This document shows positions 34,538 to 46,206 of a DNA stretch of 64,000 bases, one piece after another. Position numbers and translations under genes: made by a program. Source of the stretch: Paramecium tetraurelia. Its lineage: Eukaryota > Ciliophora > Oligohymenophorea > Peniculida > Parameciidae. Where the stretch lies: the NCBI RefSeq assembly GCF_000165425.1, contig NW_001799288.1:207584-271583 (forward strand), in the 5' to 3' direction. Below the pieces are notes generated by a model, which worked only from the letters and a program-made list of their open reading frames with translations, ran no database searches and had not been told where the DNA came from. The stretch's first letter is position 1. Each line of letters opens with the position of its first letter.

Positions 34538-35468
34538 TTAATATTTTTTTTTAATTTAAATTTCAATCTTGATTAAATATTTCAAATGAACATGAATTCA
34601 CAATTAATATTTATTGTATTATTAAAATTCACATTAGTTTTATTGTATTATTCGAATACTAAATTGTTGACAAAAGCAAACTCTTACCATTTGCAAACAC
34701 TCATCCTTTATATAAGAAACCTTTTATAAATCATAATTAAGGAAAGATTATTTGTAACAGCAATATAGATTCTACTATTACACTAAATCAGTTTGAGAAA
34801 TTATTAATTGCAAGCAACACATTAAAATATTTAATATATAAAAACAACGATTATATTCTAATTGTAGGAAGGATAGCAAATATTGAAAAAATAATTATCA
34901 GCCTTCTCAACACAATAGAATCTCATAGAAATATTCATTGATGATGTTCCTCATAAAGTATGAATAGATGCAATATGCTGGTTTAGTTGAATTAGAAAAT
35001 TGGGAAAGGAACATATATTGAAATTGGTACATAAATTGAAAAAATAATCAAAAGTGAATTTTAACGAAATCTCGCTGTTGTCCAGTTCAGTTGGTGCTTT
35101 AACCAATGATATATGCATTCGCATCCAGACATTGGGAATTAAAATTACGTTACTCTTATTTGAAATTTTTATACTATCATTCCACTTATTCAAATTGATA
35201 TCAGTGGAGTTGAAACTTAGAGAGTTTTACCAAGAATTCATAAAAAGTTAATGAGGAATGGTTAAATGACAAATCTAGATTAGCTATTGATGAATTAAAG
35301 AATAATTTGACCATTAGCTAGAGAAGCTTAAGGCAACTTCACTGATTTATATTGGCCAGATGAAATTTAATAAGCAGTTAAAGGCTAAGTAATTTTAAGA
35401 GTCAGCACATTTCTATTATTATGAAAATATTAATTATCCATAAAATTTTATATAAATAACGTTTTATC
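34538..35468 (+). pseudogene. Degraded coding patches, tentatively sorting-nexin BAR-like
   Basis: Between two minus-strand genes the plus strand shows protein-like runs in changing frames: QFEKLLIASNTLKYLIYKNN near 34800; GLVELENWERNILKLVHKLKKQ near 34990; REFYQEFIK; EEWLNDKSRLAIDELKNN; and LKATSLIYIGQMKFNKQLK near 35340. The helical, charged content with a W in a long helix recalls the BAR part of SNX proteins, but no PX motif is certain. I could not find introns that unite the frames, so decay is the simpler reading. Minus ORFs over the same DNA look like shadows. Confidence 0.35.
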
Positions 35469-37525
35469 TCAACCTATCTTTTTGCTTGCTGGACTTTAAT
35501 TAGATCTTTGAGTGTTATAGATTTCGAAAATTCCTTTAGGGTTATTTTTTAAGGGGCTATTGATTCGAGCAGTTTATGAACCGCCTTACTTTATTTTGGC
35601 AGAAGATTTCAAATCTTCAATATAAATATTAACTATATTATTTTAGTTGATATTGTATACACCACCTACCTTTTTGGATGACCCTTAAACATTGATGTTG
35701 TTTGTAATTCTTAATGGATCTTTTGAATTATCCTGTCTTAGAGGTTATTTTGGAGGAGATGCTTTATAAGTTCCCACTGCATCTTGAGATTTAGTTCTAT
35801 AATGTAACAATTAAGAATTCAATATTGGTCCCTGCATATTGTTATTGTTAACAATTTACTTCTTCTTCACTTCAGAATACTTTACCTACAGATTCCTCAG
35901 TGTTGCTAATGCATATTAATTGAATTTCTAAGGAACCTTTTATCTAAAATTAAATTATATTCTACATGTTTTTGGAGGATGACTTTTGCTAATTTTTCTC
36001 GCCTACATTATAAACACTTTATCTTTGAATTCTATCTGTTGCTAATGGTTGCTTACCTAAGATTATTAATGTACATGTTTGATACTCTTATAATCATCAT
36101 CATATTTTTATAATTGGGACGCCACTCTGGTTCTTCTACAAATAGGTTATCGATATATATTTACAAGAAATTAACTTAATATGATTACAACTCAGGAGGT
36201 TGCTTTTATGTTGAATTTTATCTGCTTGGTAATCTGAATTAGCAATCAGTTGAATTGAAATTAGCACTGACTTTCCTTTACGAATTTGACTTTTGACCAT
36301 AATTTAGTTTTTATTATTGTTACTATGATTGTTATTATTTTTAAACTAAACTAGCAAACCCTTCAATTTAAGAGTAAACCTTCTGTATGGTTTATAATTA
36401 TGATGAATTCCTCATAGGGGATGAATCCTAATTAGATCTTTTGGTTTATTCACCTGCTTTAATAGAGTTTTCAGCTTTTATAGAAGATACTTCTCCTTGA
36501 TTGATAAATTACAATCTATTGATATTGATTTTATCAAAACTCCCTTGATAGCTTATCTAATGAGTTGTTTTGGAGTCTAAAATTTAGGCTTTAGAGTTTT
36601 AATTAGTTTGTGGTTTATTATTAATGAGATAATTTTATTTAAGATTCTTGTTGATCGTTGAAAGATCTTGAGACCTTAAGAGAAAACTATTGCTTTGATC
36701 GATAGACAATAAACCAGAAATTTATCCGAGATAATCATATTTTTATCCAATTTATTATACGAATTCACGTAATTGTACACTACTAGAGATATCAACTTTT
36801 TTTTAGAGATAGGAATTTGTATCTAATTTCAAATCCTTGAGAAGATGTTTTAATTAACCCACAGTTACATCTTCATCACTGTGTTGCTATTTCTTCTTCT
36901 TCTCTTTTTTTTATGATTGTTACTAGATTTTTAGATATTAACTTACTATATCTTCATCTGGGATATTCAATCTCCTTTTGATATTCGCATATTCAATTCT
37001 TCGTTTCTTTTCGTGGAACTTGTTAATCGTTATGTAGACCTTCTGCATAAAGAGTCGAGGGATGTCCTTGTGGTATTTGTAGTATTCTAACAATGCTTTA
37101 ATTTTAGAAGTTGATTCCTTTTTAGCATAAGATCTTTTATTGGATTGATTCGTACCTCTTCAAATATTCTTCTTCCTCGACTATGCATTCCAAATCTCTA
37201 TAAAATACAACTGCTGGCGTAGATTCCTCATCAATTATATCATTAATGTCCTTTGAATAATAGTAGTTTTGAGAAGAAGAATATTTTGCAAATAAAGCCT
37301 TATTAAGGAGAGGAGCATAGGTTTCAACCTTCTTACTTTTGAATTTCTAACAAAAGACACAAGACGATTGTCCCTGACTGTTTGGCCTATAGAAAAGATT
37401 AAATCAAAAATTTACGGCGAACATAGTGATGAAAACCGCTTTCTCACTGATATGGGATTAGATACTGATTATTTGCTATTTGATCTTGACGTTTTTCCCC
37501 CTGACACCTATTTTTTGGTAGACAT
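35469..37525 (-). CDS. Unknown low-complexity protein, multi-exon
   Basis: 643 aa, six exons; introns at 37387-37415, 37134-37155, 36923-36946, 36033-36057 and 35865-35889. N-terminal part: Ser-rich, a CVFCQK pair of Cys, then a compact helical block (about residues 85-175; IKALLEYYKYHKDIPRLFMQ; VYITINKFHEKKRRIEY). From there on it is Gln/Asn/Ser-rich and disordered (long runs encoded by TAA, TAG, CAA) with a few conserved-looking islands. No family recognised. A scaffold or regulatory protein would fit the composition, but there is no direct evidence. Confidence 0.72.
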
Positions 37526-37596
37526 TTTCTATTTCTGTTCCTTAATAAGTTAATAAATAAAATGTAAATAAATAATATTGTATTATACTAAATGCA

Positions 37597-38239
37597 TCAC
37601 TATTTTGTTTCTTGTTCTTGTTATCTCTTAATCTTGGCTCCAAAAATGTAGTTTTTGCTCCATTCTTATCTGATTTTTCTATATTATTTTAAGTTCTTAA
37701 TTCTTTTGAAATACCCCTGCAGTTTAAAAGTTCTAAATAATGTAGTTACCTTTGGTTCATAAATTTCTAATTACTTTGGATTAGTGTTTTAAGTGACTGA
37801 TTAGATAGCTTATTTGTTAGATAAATTTTAACTATTTCATTCTTTGGTTTGCCTGTAACTGGCGAGAAATACAAATAGTCTAGATAGACATCTCTTCATA
37901 ATGTTATCTAACTCTTCTTAACTTAGATTTCTTCTTCTTTGATCAATTAAAATAAATATGGGTTTAGCAATTATTGTATTGAGTTCTCGTTCTTTTAATT
38001 CAATTAACTAGAATCCTCTTCTAAAAATTACTGCATTTATCCTCTCTCAATATTACTAACTATTTCAACTAGTCTTGATGATGAGACTATTATTTGTATG
38101 TTATAATATATCCATATGGCAAATGCTTATCTTCTCATTTAGTTACTTGTTTTTGCAACAGTTTAATTATTTGAGATCTAAACAAATCAAGTTCAATATT
38201 TTCTGATATGTAAATTAGGATGTTCTTACTGTGTTTCAT
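37597..38239 (-). CDS. Small unknown multi-exon protein
   Basis: 182 aa from five exons. Introns inferred as 21, 28, 28 and 17 nt; total exon length is divisible by three and frames join smoothly (HSKNILIYISENIELDLFRS; AVIFRRGFQLIELKERELNT; AKPIFILIDQRRRNLSQEEL; LKQYRKIRQEWSKNYIFGAK). The last intron of 17 nt is shorter than usual and is the weakest join. The C-terminus is strongly basic. No homologue recognised. Confidence 0.5.
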
Positions 38240-38337
38240 TAATGATAAATTAAAAATAATATAGGTGGATATCCAAAATTTAATATAAAAGACTTAAATA
38301 AGTCATATATATAATTTATCACAAAATTTATTTTGCT

Positions 38338-38594
38338 TCATAGCTAAGTTAAGTGTCTCATAGACTTTCTAAAATGGTAGACAAAATTAGTTACCTGACA
38401 AATGTCTTAGTCTTTTCTTAAGGAGCCTAATTTAAATTTGGTGTTGATTCTCTCTGTTGCTATTCTTGTGCCAATTCCTCGAAAGTTTGTAAGTCAGTAA
38501 TCGAATTGTGAAATGAGAGTTTCATCTTTTTCATGTTGTTCTCATCAATTTCTTCGACTAACTTGGGCTTAAACATTAAATATGAGCGAGCCAT
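38338..38594 (-). CDS. Very small unknown protein
   Basis: 76 aa, two exons (intron 38369-38394, 26 nt, GTA...TAG). MARSYLMFKPKLVEEIDENN, a helical acidic middle, Gln-rich linker and basic C-terminus FVRKSMRHLTQL. No signal peptide or TM. The micro-intron with good ends supports it as a real gene. It sits 98 bp upstream of the preceding minus-strand gene's start. Confidence 0.55.
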
Positions 38595-38682
38595 CTTTGA
38601 TGCTTATTCTTTTTAAGTGGTTGAATCAGGAATATAGGCAAATTATGTTTACTTTCTACTCTTAATCAATAATAGCTCACAT

Positions 38683-39030
38683 CACATCTTGTTAACTCTT
38701 TTACTGTATTTTTGGTTTCTATTCTCTTGGAGTTGGTACAGTGTATACTTTTTTGATCATTATCCTAAATTTATACAAACCTTAAATATATTAATGATTA
38801 CTGCTTATAAATTTCTTATCAATATCATCCCACATGGAATCAGCTCTTTCAACCCAAAATGTCTATCATCAATCAAAAGTCCTACAATTCCAATCTACCC
38901 TTTTGAAATAAAACCAAACAATTTTTTGGCTAGTTAAATCCTCACTGTTTGATTATATGCTAATTCCTTTATTCATTTATTTGGGATTCCAATAAGCTCG
39001 AATCTGGCAATGAACTCCACTTACAATTAT
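38683..39030 (-). pseudogene. Degraded or partial gene on minus strand
   Basis: Protein-like reading VEFIARFELIGIPNK, then a TGA, then IKELAYNQTVRIQLAKKLFG, then a 23-nt intron-like gap (about 38865-38887) and TFWVERADSMWDDIDKKF through KVYTVPTPRE to a TGA. There is no start codon in frame before VEFIARF. It looks like the 3' half of a gene with one disabling stop. No family was recognised. It abuts the promoter of the divergent K+ channel. Confidence 0.4.
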
Positions 39031-39072
39031 GCTCCTACTGATATTATATTTAAATACAATTATATTTCAAAT

Positions 39073-42000
39073 ATGCAGCCAAATCAATCAGAAAATTTTA
39101 GAACTGAACAAGATAATTGTAACATCTCTGAGTTTACCTTATGATAGACAACCATACTTTACAAGGATAATCTGGCAGATCGTTATTAGATAGTGGATCA
39201 AGATAAAAGGAATAAACAATTGCCAAAATCAAAAAGGCTCTACAAAACAATAAAGAAACCTTGCGAACATTGAGAGCTACAGATTTAGTTTCAGATAATC
39301 CAAAATTGTACTTAACTGAAATAAATTTACTTTTATAGAAATCGCACAGGCCAATCCCAAATTAAATTGTCACATTACGGTCCTCAATACACAGGCAAAC
39401 CTCCTAAGAATAAGAAAAACAAAGATGAAAGTCCTTTTCTCTTGGATTCATAATCAGTGGTAGAAACTGATGGGTTTAGTAATTAAGCTTGGAAGAACTA
39501 CCCTCTAGAGATTTTGATGATAATTTTAAGATTTATTAGTTTCATAACCAAATCTAACTTTGCTACAAGTTTCAGACTCATAAATAGAAATGTTTTTGAC
39601 ATCATTGGAGACAAGTCAGCCTATTTTAGATATTATTTATTTAATGATTATTTCAAATATGAAGTATTGTTGTAAATTAATTTAAGAAACCAAGTCCATA
39701 TGAAAGAATGAAATACTAATTAAATCAATAAGTATTTGTCCCACTTAGAAAGCTCAAGGTTTACAATTATTTAAACAAAAACAAATTAATACTGCGTCCC
39801 GAGTCGATAATAGCAATAGCTTGGAATATTTACATATTGACCATTTTGAACATGAACGTACTCTATGTGAGTGCCAGAGTGGCATTTAAATTTGACACAA
39901 GTAATTCATTGGATGATAGTTTTCAATAATTTAGATGGGTGTTATTTGATGTACTCCCTTCATATTCTTTTATTTTGGAGATCCTAATAAAGTTTAACAC
40001 TTGCTATTACTACAAGGGAACTGTGATAGAAAATAGATACCTCATAGCCAGGAATTACATACGAACATGTATCTCTATATCTTGATAATATCTTTAGCCT
40101 TTTTTTTTGATATTTTTGTTATCATCCCCTTCTTCTTAAGTCTTAGATTTTAATTGGACTATTTGGATTTGGTCCTTATTCTAAAAGTCTTTTAGATTAC
40201 TAAATTTAGTGGAAATTTGTTTGATAGACTTGAACTCACATCAAGTTAAATTGCAATATTCGATTTGGTTAAATTAGGATACACCATTTTGGCTGTGGCT
40301 CATTTTTGTGCTTGTCTATGGTTTCTAGTTGGTACAACAGGAAGTGATTAAAACACTTGGGTTATAAAAAATGAATTGTAAGATGAACCTTGGCATGCAT
40401 AATATTTAACATCATTCTACTTTAGTATAGTAACCATGACTACTATCGGGTATGGTGATATAACTCCATAGAATTTAAGAGAAAGAATATTCACAATTGG
40501 TATGACTGTGGCTGCTGTTGGTATTTTTGGATACTCAATTGGTAACATTAACAATATTTATGCTGATTGGAGTAGAAAGACTTACGAATTTAGACAAAAT
40601 ATGAATGATCTAAAGAAATATATGAGATTAAAGGGACTTGATAAACATTTGGCTGAAAAGATTAGAAAGTATTTTGAGTATATTTGGTATGATGCAGAAG
40701 AAGAAAATGACAGAGAAGCCTTTAGATTTGCAGAATAAATTCCAGCCTAATTATTGGAGGAGATGAAAATAGATATCAATATGAAGATTGTTAAGAAGAT
40801 CAAATTTTTGACTGATAATTTTAGTGATTAATTTTTAATATAATTGTCCAAAAACTTGATTGAAGAGAAATTTGCACCTGAACAAATTATATTTAAAGTA
40901 TGTATTTCATATATATCCTAGTAAGATGAAGTAAGTGATTATCTATACATACTTCAAAAAGGAGAAGTGTAATTTTATGTTACACTCAAAAATAAATAAG
41001 AATCATAAAAAGTATTGGAATCATATTCAGGAGATTCATAGCCTTTTGGAGTTTTGGAGTTCTTTTAGAAGTAGAATTATTAAGTATCTTGCAAATCCAC
41101 CTAATTCACTTATTTACTTAAAATTCATAGAAATTAAGTCATTGAATTATTACAATAGAATTCCAAAGACTACGTATTAGTGATTTTTATACAAGTCTAC
41201 ATTTTGTTAAATGAGAGATTAAGTGGCCTTTTCAAATGCCTAAGTTATTGTTGATGTTTCATGTCGAGCATGCAATAAAACCTCACATGTAATTAGAGAA
41301 TGTCCATTGGTTTGTGGATATCCAAACAGATCAAAGGTTCTTTTGAATTACAGAAGAAATGTTCCATCTGATAGAGTTCAATATAGGCGATCTTTGAATA
41401 GGAGAGTTGATACCTTATTAGAATCTCATGATGTTAAGAACAGTATTTTATTGTTTATATGCAAAAACAAACTGATTGAAGAACTTCAATATAAGACTGG
41501 TATCAATTGAAAATAAATTTATAGATTATGAAGAGTAGGAGGAATCAGAGGAAGAAAGTTTAAATTCTTTTAAAGTAGGCTACAAGTTGACTATTACACA
41601 ATAGATTGAATCAAAAAGACCATTATCCTTTTAGGGCTGTAACGATGCTTTACAAGATGAAGAGTTGGTAAATTTAATATATATTTACTAAGCAAGATAA
41701 AATAAAGGAAATTGTAAAATATTTCAAAAAAAAATAACTAAGTGATGTATCTTCAGAGATTAAATAAGGAAATAAGTTGGAAGGTGACAAGACCATGAAT
41801 TTTAATTCATTAATGAAAGGGTCCGAAACTCAAAATTTGTAATTTCTAAAATAATAATCAAGTCCTTCAGATTAGGTCTAATAGGATTCAAATAGAAGAG
41901 GATCAAGAACAACCCAACCAAAAGCTCGAAACTTATTTGATATTGTTATTCAAGGCTCATTTTTATCTCCTCAAAATAAATTGCCATCTTATGAATAATA

Positions 42001-42151
42001 AACATATGAAGATGAATATGGAAAAAAAAGAGGATAGTATATCGAGTTATTTGAAGAGTTTGAAAGATTTAAAAATTTTGATAACTATCTATAACATAAC
42101 AATTTGGCAGCAATAATCAGAAGAAGAGAGAGAAAAAATAAATATATATGA
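39073..42151 (+). CDS. Cyclic-nucleotide-type (CNG/EAG superfamily) K+ channel
   Basis: 956 aa, nine exons; introns at 39119-39147, 39308-39338, 39672-39694, 40069-40097, 40898-40921, 41174-41195, 41500-41524 and 41668-41692. Six-TM core: S1 SIIAIAWNIYILTILNM, S2 VLFDVLPSYSFILEILI, S3-S5, pore with selectivity filter TTIGYGDITPQ near residue 420, S6 IGMTVAAVGIFGYSIGNINN. A C-linker follows, then a cyclic-nucleotide-binding domain (LYILQKGEVQFYV; YSGDSQPFGVLEFF). The GYGD filter predicts K+ selectivity. The ligand Arg of classical CNBDs is not obvious. After the CNBD a Cys/His cluster CRACNKTSHVIRECP recalls a metal-binding knuckle, then a disordered tail. Confidence 0.93.
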
Positions 42152-42214
42152 ATAAGTATATTTCATCAAGCAACTTCATCTATATAATTGAAAATACATT
42201 TGTTTAATGATAAA

Positions 42215-42702
42215 TCAATCGTTTTTTTTCTTATCTACTTTATTTTATGTTGATTTTTGCAAAGGCACTTTCTTAGGCTTTATTAATGCATCAATTAATG
42301 CAAAGCAAAATGCTATATAAAATAAGGCTCCTTGTATCGTTTGCTCTCCTCCAAGTCTTTCTGATTTATATAATATATGATTATAATTGATTGCAGCATA
42401 AACTATTAAAGCTGGAATTGAAAGCACATATAGTAAACCAATTCTTTCATAATGATTAAATTTACCTATTCATTGTTACAAAAGAGCAAGCCACTAGCAT
42501 ATATCCAAGAAACTATCTCATCTATATATAAATATCCACATTATTAAGAATTGAGTTTTCTAATCTTGCTGTTTCTCTTACAGTCCTTTCAAATCGTTCC
42601 TAGAATTACTAAGTAAATTACTTGTCCCCAAGGATCGTATAGTAAGCTCATTCCGAAAATTCCTAACCCAAATCCTATTAACAGGGATGATAACCTTTGC
42701 AT
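42215..42702 (-). CDS. Small membrane protein, unknown
   Basis: 147 aa, three exons (introns 42600-42621 and 42444-42465, 22 nt each). Four hydrophobic segments: LLIGFGLGIFGMSLLY; FLGYMLVACSFVTM; GLLYVLSIPALIVYAAI; ALFYIAFCFALIDALI, with a Lys-rich C-terminus. The segment after the first intron, ERFERTVRETARLENSI, is amphipathic. No family recognised. It converges with the K+ channel gene, with 63 bp between their stop codons. Confidence 0.7.
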
Positions 42703-43077
42703 AGATTTTATTTTAATTAATTTTCTTATTTATTTTATGAAGGACTAGTACAAATCTAATAATAAATTAGAATCTAGTACAATAAATAAAATATAGATTT
42801 GTATAGAAAGGTTTAGAAATAAATAGGTACATGAGAATAATCATATATAGAAAATAAGATATATTTTCTTTAACCAATAATTGACATATTTTTAGAAAGT
42901 ATGCAAACTTAGATAAACTTGATGATATATGAAAAATGAAATTACAATTTGAAATTAAACAATTTAAATAGAATTAGAGATTTCCTTTAGTCTGAAATTG
43001 ATGAATATTAATTTTTTTGTTTATAATTTAAATAGCTAAATTTATATAAATATCCCTAAAATAAAATTAATGATTGA
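42703..43077. other. AT-rich intergenic sequence
   Basis: 375 bp, nearly all A/T, with an imperfect repeated CTAGTACAA (around 42743 and 42776). No coding potential was seen. Confidence 0.5.
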
Positions 43078-44540
43078 TCACTTTTATTTATTATGAAAAA
43101 TAGTAGTAATTTGATTGCTCAAAGATTATAATTTCTTATAATTATCCATCAAATGGTTGTCTGAGTCCATTAGCCAATCTTCATCAAAAATTAAGGTTTG
43201 AATAGGGTTTTATTTCATTTTTGGCTTCTTCAAATAATCTGGTAATGTTCTGACCCTTAAATTTTGATTTTACTACAATTCTTCTGGAATTATGTATTCA
43301 GTATCTTCACTTATCTCGTCTCTTGATAATTGATTGATACCATGTAAATTAACCATCGGACTACTTTGCCCACTTTAATCTCTTCCAAATTAATAGAGAT
43401 TTTAATTATTAGTCTCTTTAATTAGGGATGGACAAACAGTTTTTCTTTTGTTTTAATTATTATTTTATTATTTAATGTTGCTATAGAATAGTAAAAATAT
43501 TTACATTAATTAATTAGATTGATATTTATCTATTTAGACACTATCATCAAATTATATTGTTCCATAATGAGAATAGATTTCTGTCTAAGCAGTGTTTTGG
43601 ATATCCCAATCATATATTGAATCAATTGTAATCTTCGCATTTTTAGCAGCTTACTAAAATAATATAATTATTGATTTATAATCTGGCTATGTGACATATG
43701 TAAGCTTACGTAAATATCTATATTATATATATGCTATAAAAGTACTCGTATGTTTTTCTTAGTTCTTCAGGTAAATTCCTAAATAAATCAGTAGTCTGTT
43801 TTTATTTAATATCACCAACTTTTTGTATCTTTTAGTCGCTTGGAACATGCTTGATGTTTTGCCATGGCAATTTACTGAAACAATGAAAATCTTCATTTTT
43901 ACCCTAAATAAAAGTACAACAAGATGTAAATTAGAGATTCTAAATCGTCCTTTCTTCCCAACTCGTTCCCTTTATGAGCTGCTATCGAAGCATATCGAGA
44001 GGTTCCAATAAAGGGTTATCTGTCTTTGAAAGGTCTAATTATATTATCATTTTACAAATGAGCTCCATTTTTACGTAGAAAGGTCTTACTTATACCATAG
44101 TCTATAATGTAAAACTTGTTTTTTTCATCAATCATAATATTTTCTGGTTTCAAATCTCTATGTAGTACCCCTTTTTAATGAATATCCTCCAAAATCTCAA
44201 CTAATTTAATCCCAATCTATAAAATAGTTTTGAGGCTAAATTTCTTTTATTGTTTTATCAAAGTGGATAGATCTTTAGAAAGTAGTTGCAAAACCAAAAC
44301 ATTAAAGTCATCCTCTTTGCCAGAGTAAAGCAATTTCGGCACTCCCGAAACCCCTTCTAATTTCTGAATTATGTCTACTTCTTTTTCAATAGATCTGATA
44401 TGTTAATTTTCTGGTTTTTCAATTTTGATTGCCACTTATTATCCTGTTTTTTGATCAAAACCAAGCATCACAAATCCAAATGCCCCTGATGCAATTTTTC
44501 TTGATAATATATATTGATTATTTATTCTCAGAGATTTCAT
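43078..44540 (-). CDS. Casein kinase 1-like Ser/Thr kinase (second copy)
   Basis: 461 aa, four exons; introns at 44035-44055, 43875-43902 and 43718-43745. Kinase blocks: [112 protein letters not shown]. Catalytic Lys, HRD and DYG are present. A 24-nt GT...AG segment at 43481-43504 lies in frame without a stop and could be either exon or intron. The tail is Asn/Gln-rich and different from the paralogue at 32.1-33.8 kb, so the two duplicated long ago. Confidence 0.92.
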
Positions 44541-44766
44541 TTAAATTATTCTTAATTATCAATATTAATTAATACTATAGGTTTATCTGAATGCGTTGAC
44601 AAATAACTCAAGGATGTATAAATTTTTGACTAGACAAACAACAATTATATTGAAAAAGTATTATTAAATAGTTAATAAGTTTAATTAAGATATTGAATGA
44701 TAAATAAGTATTCATATATCATTTTCATGAAATCTAAAGTCCAATTTCAATGTATTGATAATTTGA

Positions 44767-45785
44767 TCAAAATTTCTAAGCTTACAGAAATATATACTTT
44801 TCAATAAATTAAGAAGAATGAGTCAACTATTTCTCAAATCTGCTATCATATAACTTTGTCACGCTTTCTTTTATTTTCGCTAATTACAGGATTAAATTTC
44901 TTTAATCTTCTTCAGGGTTCTTTTTAGTAATAACTTTGTTTATAGCCTAATTTGTTTTTCCTTGTCTAGATTTCTCTAGCAAGGAACTTTATTATAACTT
45001 TTATGAAGGAGTTTAAGGTACTTATTTTAATTAAACACATACCATCTTAAAATGGATCTTAGAAAGATTTTGTGTTACTTTTTTAAACAGTTTTTTTTTA
45101 AGTCAAAGGTGTTTGTGGTACTTGAACTTAGGATTTTGTGGTTTAAGGACGACTATTGTTGTTGTTATTATTATAAGTGTTATTATTACTATTTGTTTTT
45201 TTGGTTTAAATTTGGTTATTGCTTGTTTAAATCTGCTAAGCTGATTATTAAATTTTTTTTTATCCTGCTTGTTTAGTTGCGTTAGGAAATTTCCCATTTA
45301 CTCTAACATTATTGGCTGCCTAAACGACTTTTATTTTATTGGCATCTTATTCAGTAACCAAATTCTCTTCTTCTTCTATGACCAAATGAGTATATTTAGG
45401 AATCTATTGATCAATCTCCTATTTATCTACAAAATTTGCATAGAAATCAGATATACTTATTGAATTTTGTGACTGTATGCTTTAAGGAAGCTATATGGAT
45501 TGCTTTTATTATTTCCATAATTGAGAAAGATTGTCAACATTCTAATTTTACTTTTTAAGATTCAAAACTAGTCTATAATTCAATCAAAATACATTTCTCC
45601 ACTGATTAAGAGTCTTTCTATTAATCACTATTTCTAGTGCTTCGGAAATCGTTTGTCAACGAAGGAGTATACTATCTATCCGATGAAAGATTACGAGATC
45701 TGTATGATGGGCATTGTAGTTTTCCTTTTAAAGATTCTAATTCTTCCAATTATGTAATATGCCTATCATTCAATTAAATACTCAT
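44767..45785 (-). CDS. Asn/Gln-rich protein, unknown
   Basis: 323 aa, three exons (introns 45568-45592, 25 nt; 45021-45042, 22 nt). N-terminal helical acidic part (HITQLEELESLKGKLQ), a middle with VIEEEENLVTEQDANKIK, then a long N/Q/T-rich low-complexity stretch whose opposite strand gives deceptive ORFs, and a helical C-terminus (LAKIKESVTKLYDSRFEKQL). The frame was chosen because both micro-introns fit and the composition is consistent end to end. No domain recognised. Confidence 0.65.
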
Positions 45786-46206
45786 TTATTATTAAATTTA
45801 GTATATTATTATAATTAAAGGGTATAATCATTAAAAGAAATTATTAAACAGTCAAATAACAATAAATTATTGTAATAAAGTTAATTTATAAATGCAGAAT
45901 CAATATAGAAAACTGATTGTTTTTTAAATAGAGACTAGACACACAGGACTTTAAAAAAACCAATAGAGAAGTCCAATTTTAAGTGTTTCAATTTTTGAAT
46001 AAAAGTACTTAAATTGAGTATTTTGTTCTTTATTTTTATAAATATTTAATAGAATGATTTGAAATTGTTTACATTTTTTATTAATTTTAAATTTTATTTT
46101 TGCTACAATGTGAGATAAAATTTGACTTAAGTTCTAGTTGATCCTTATGAAATAATGAAGTTAATTCTAAGTCTATAAAATTATTTATTTCAGACCCTTC
46201 ACTAGA
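45786..46206. other. Intergenic region between divergent genes
   Basis: 420 bp, AT-rich, no protein-like frame. It should contain the promoters of the two flanking divergent genes. A TTTATTTCAG run just before the TFIIB-like ATG looks like a 3' splice end, but no upstream exon was found. Confidence 0.45.

Noticed and set aside
37731-37747. A 17-nt intron in the 182-aa minus-strand gene
   Set aside because: Not fully rejected: it makes the total length divisible by three and gives a sensible C-terminus, but it is below the normal size, so the gene model is marked uncertain rather than the intron listed as a feature.
42740-42785. Repeated CTAGTACAA as a possible terminal repeat of a mobile element
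   Set aside because: The copies are direct, about 30 bp apart, flank no coding sequence and have no target duplication.
45103-45297. Minus-strand ORF starting MGNFLTQLNKQDKKK
   Set aside because: It is an out-of-frame shadow of the Asn/Gln-rich gene at 44767-45785, whose frame fits both introns.
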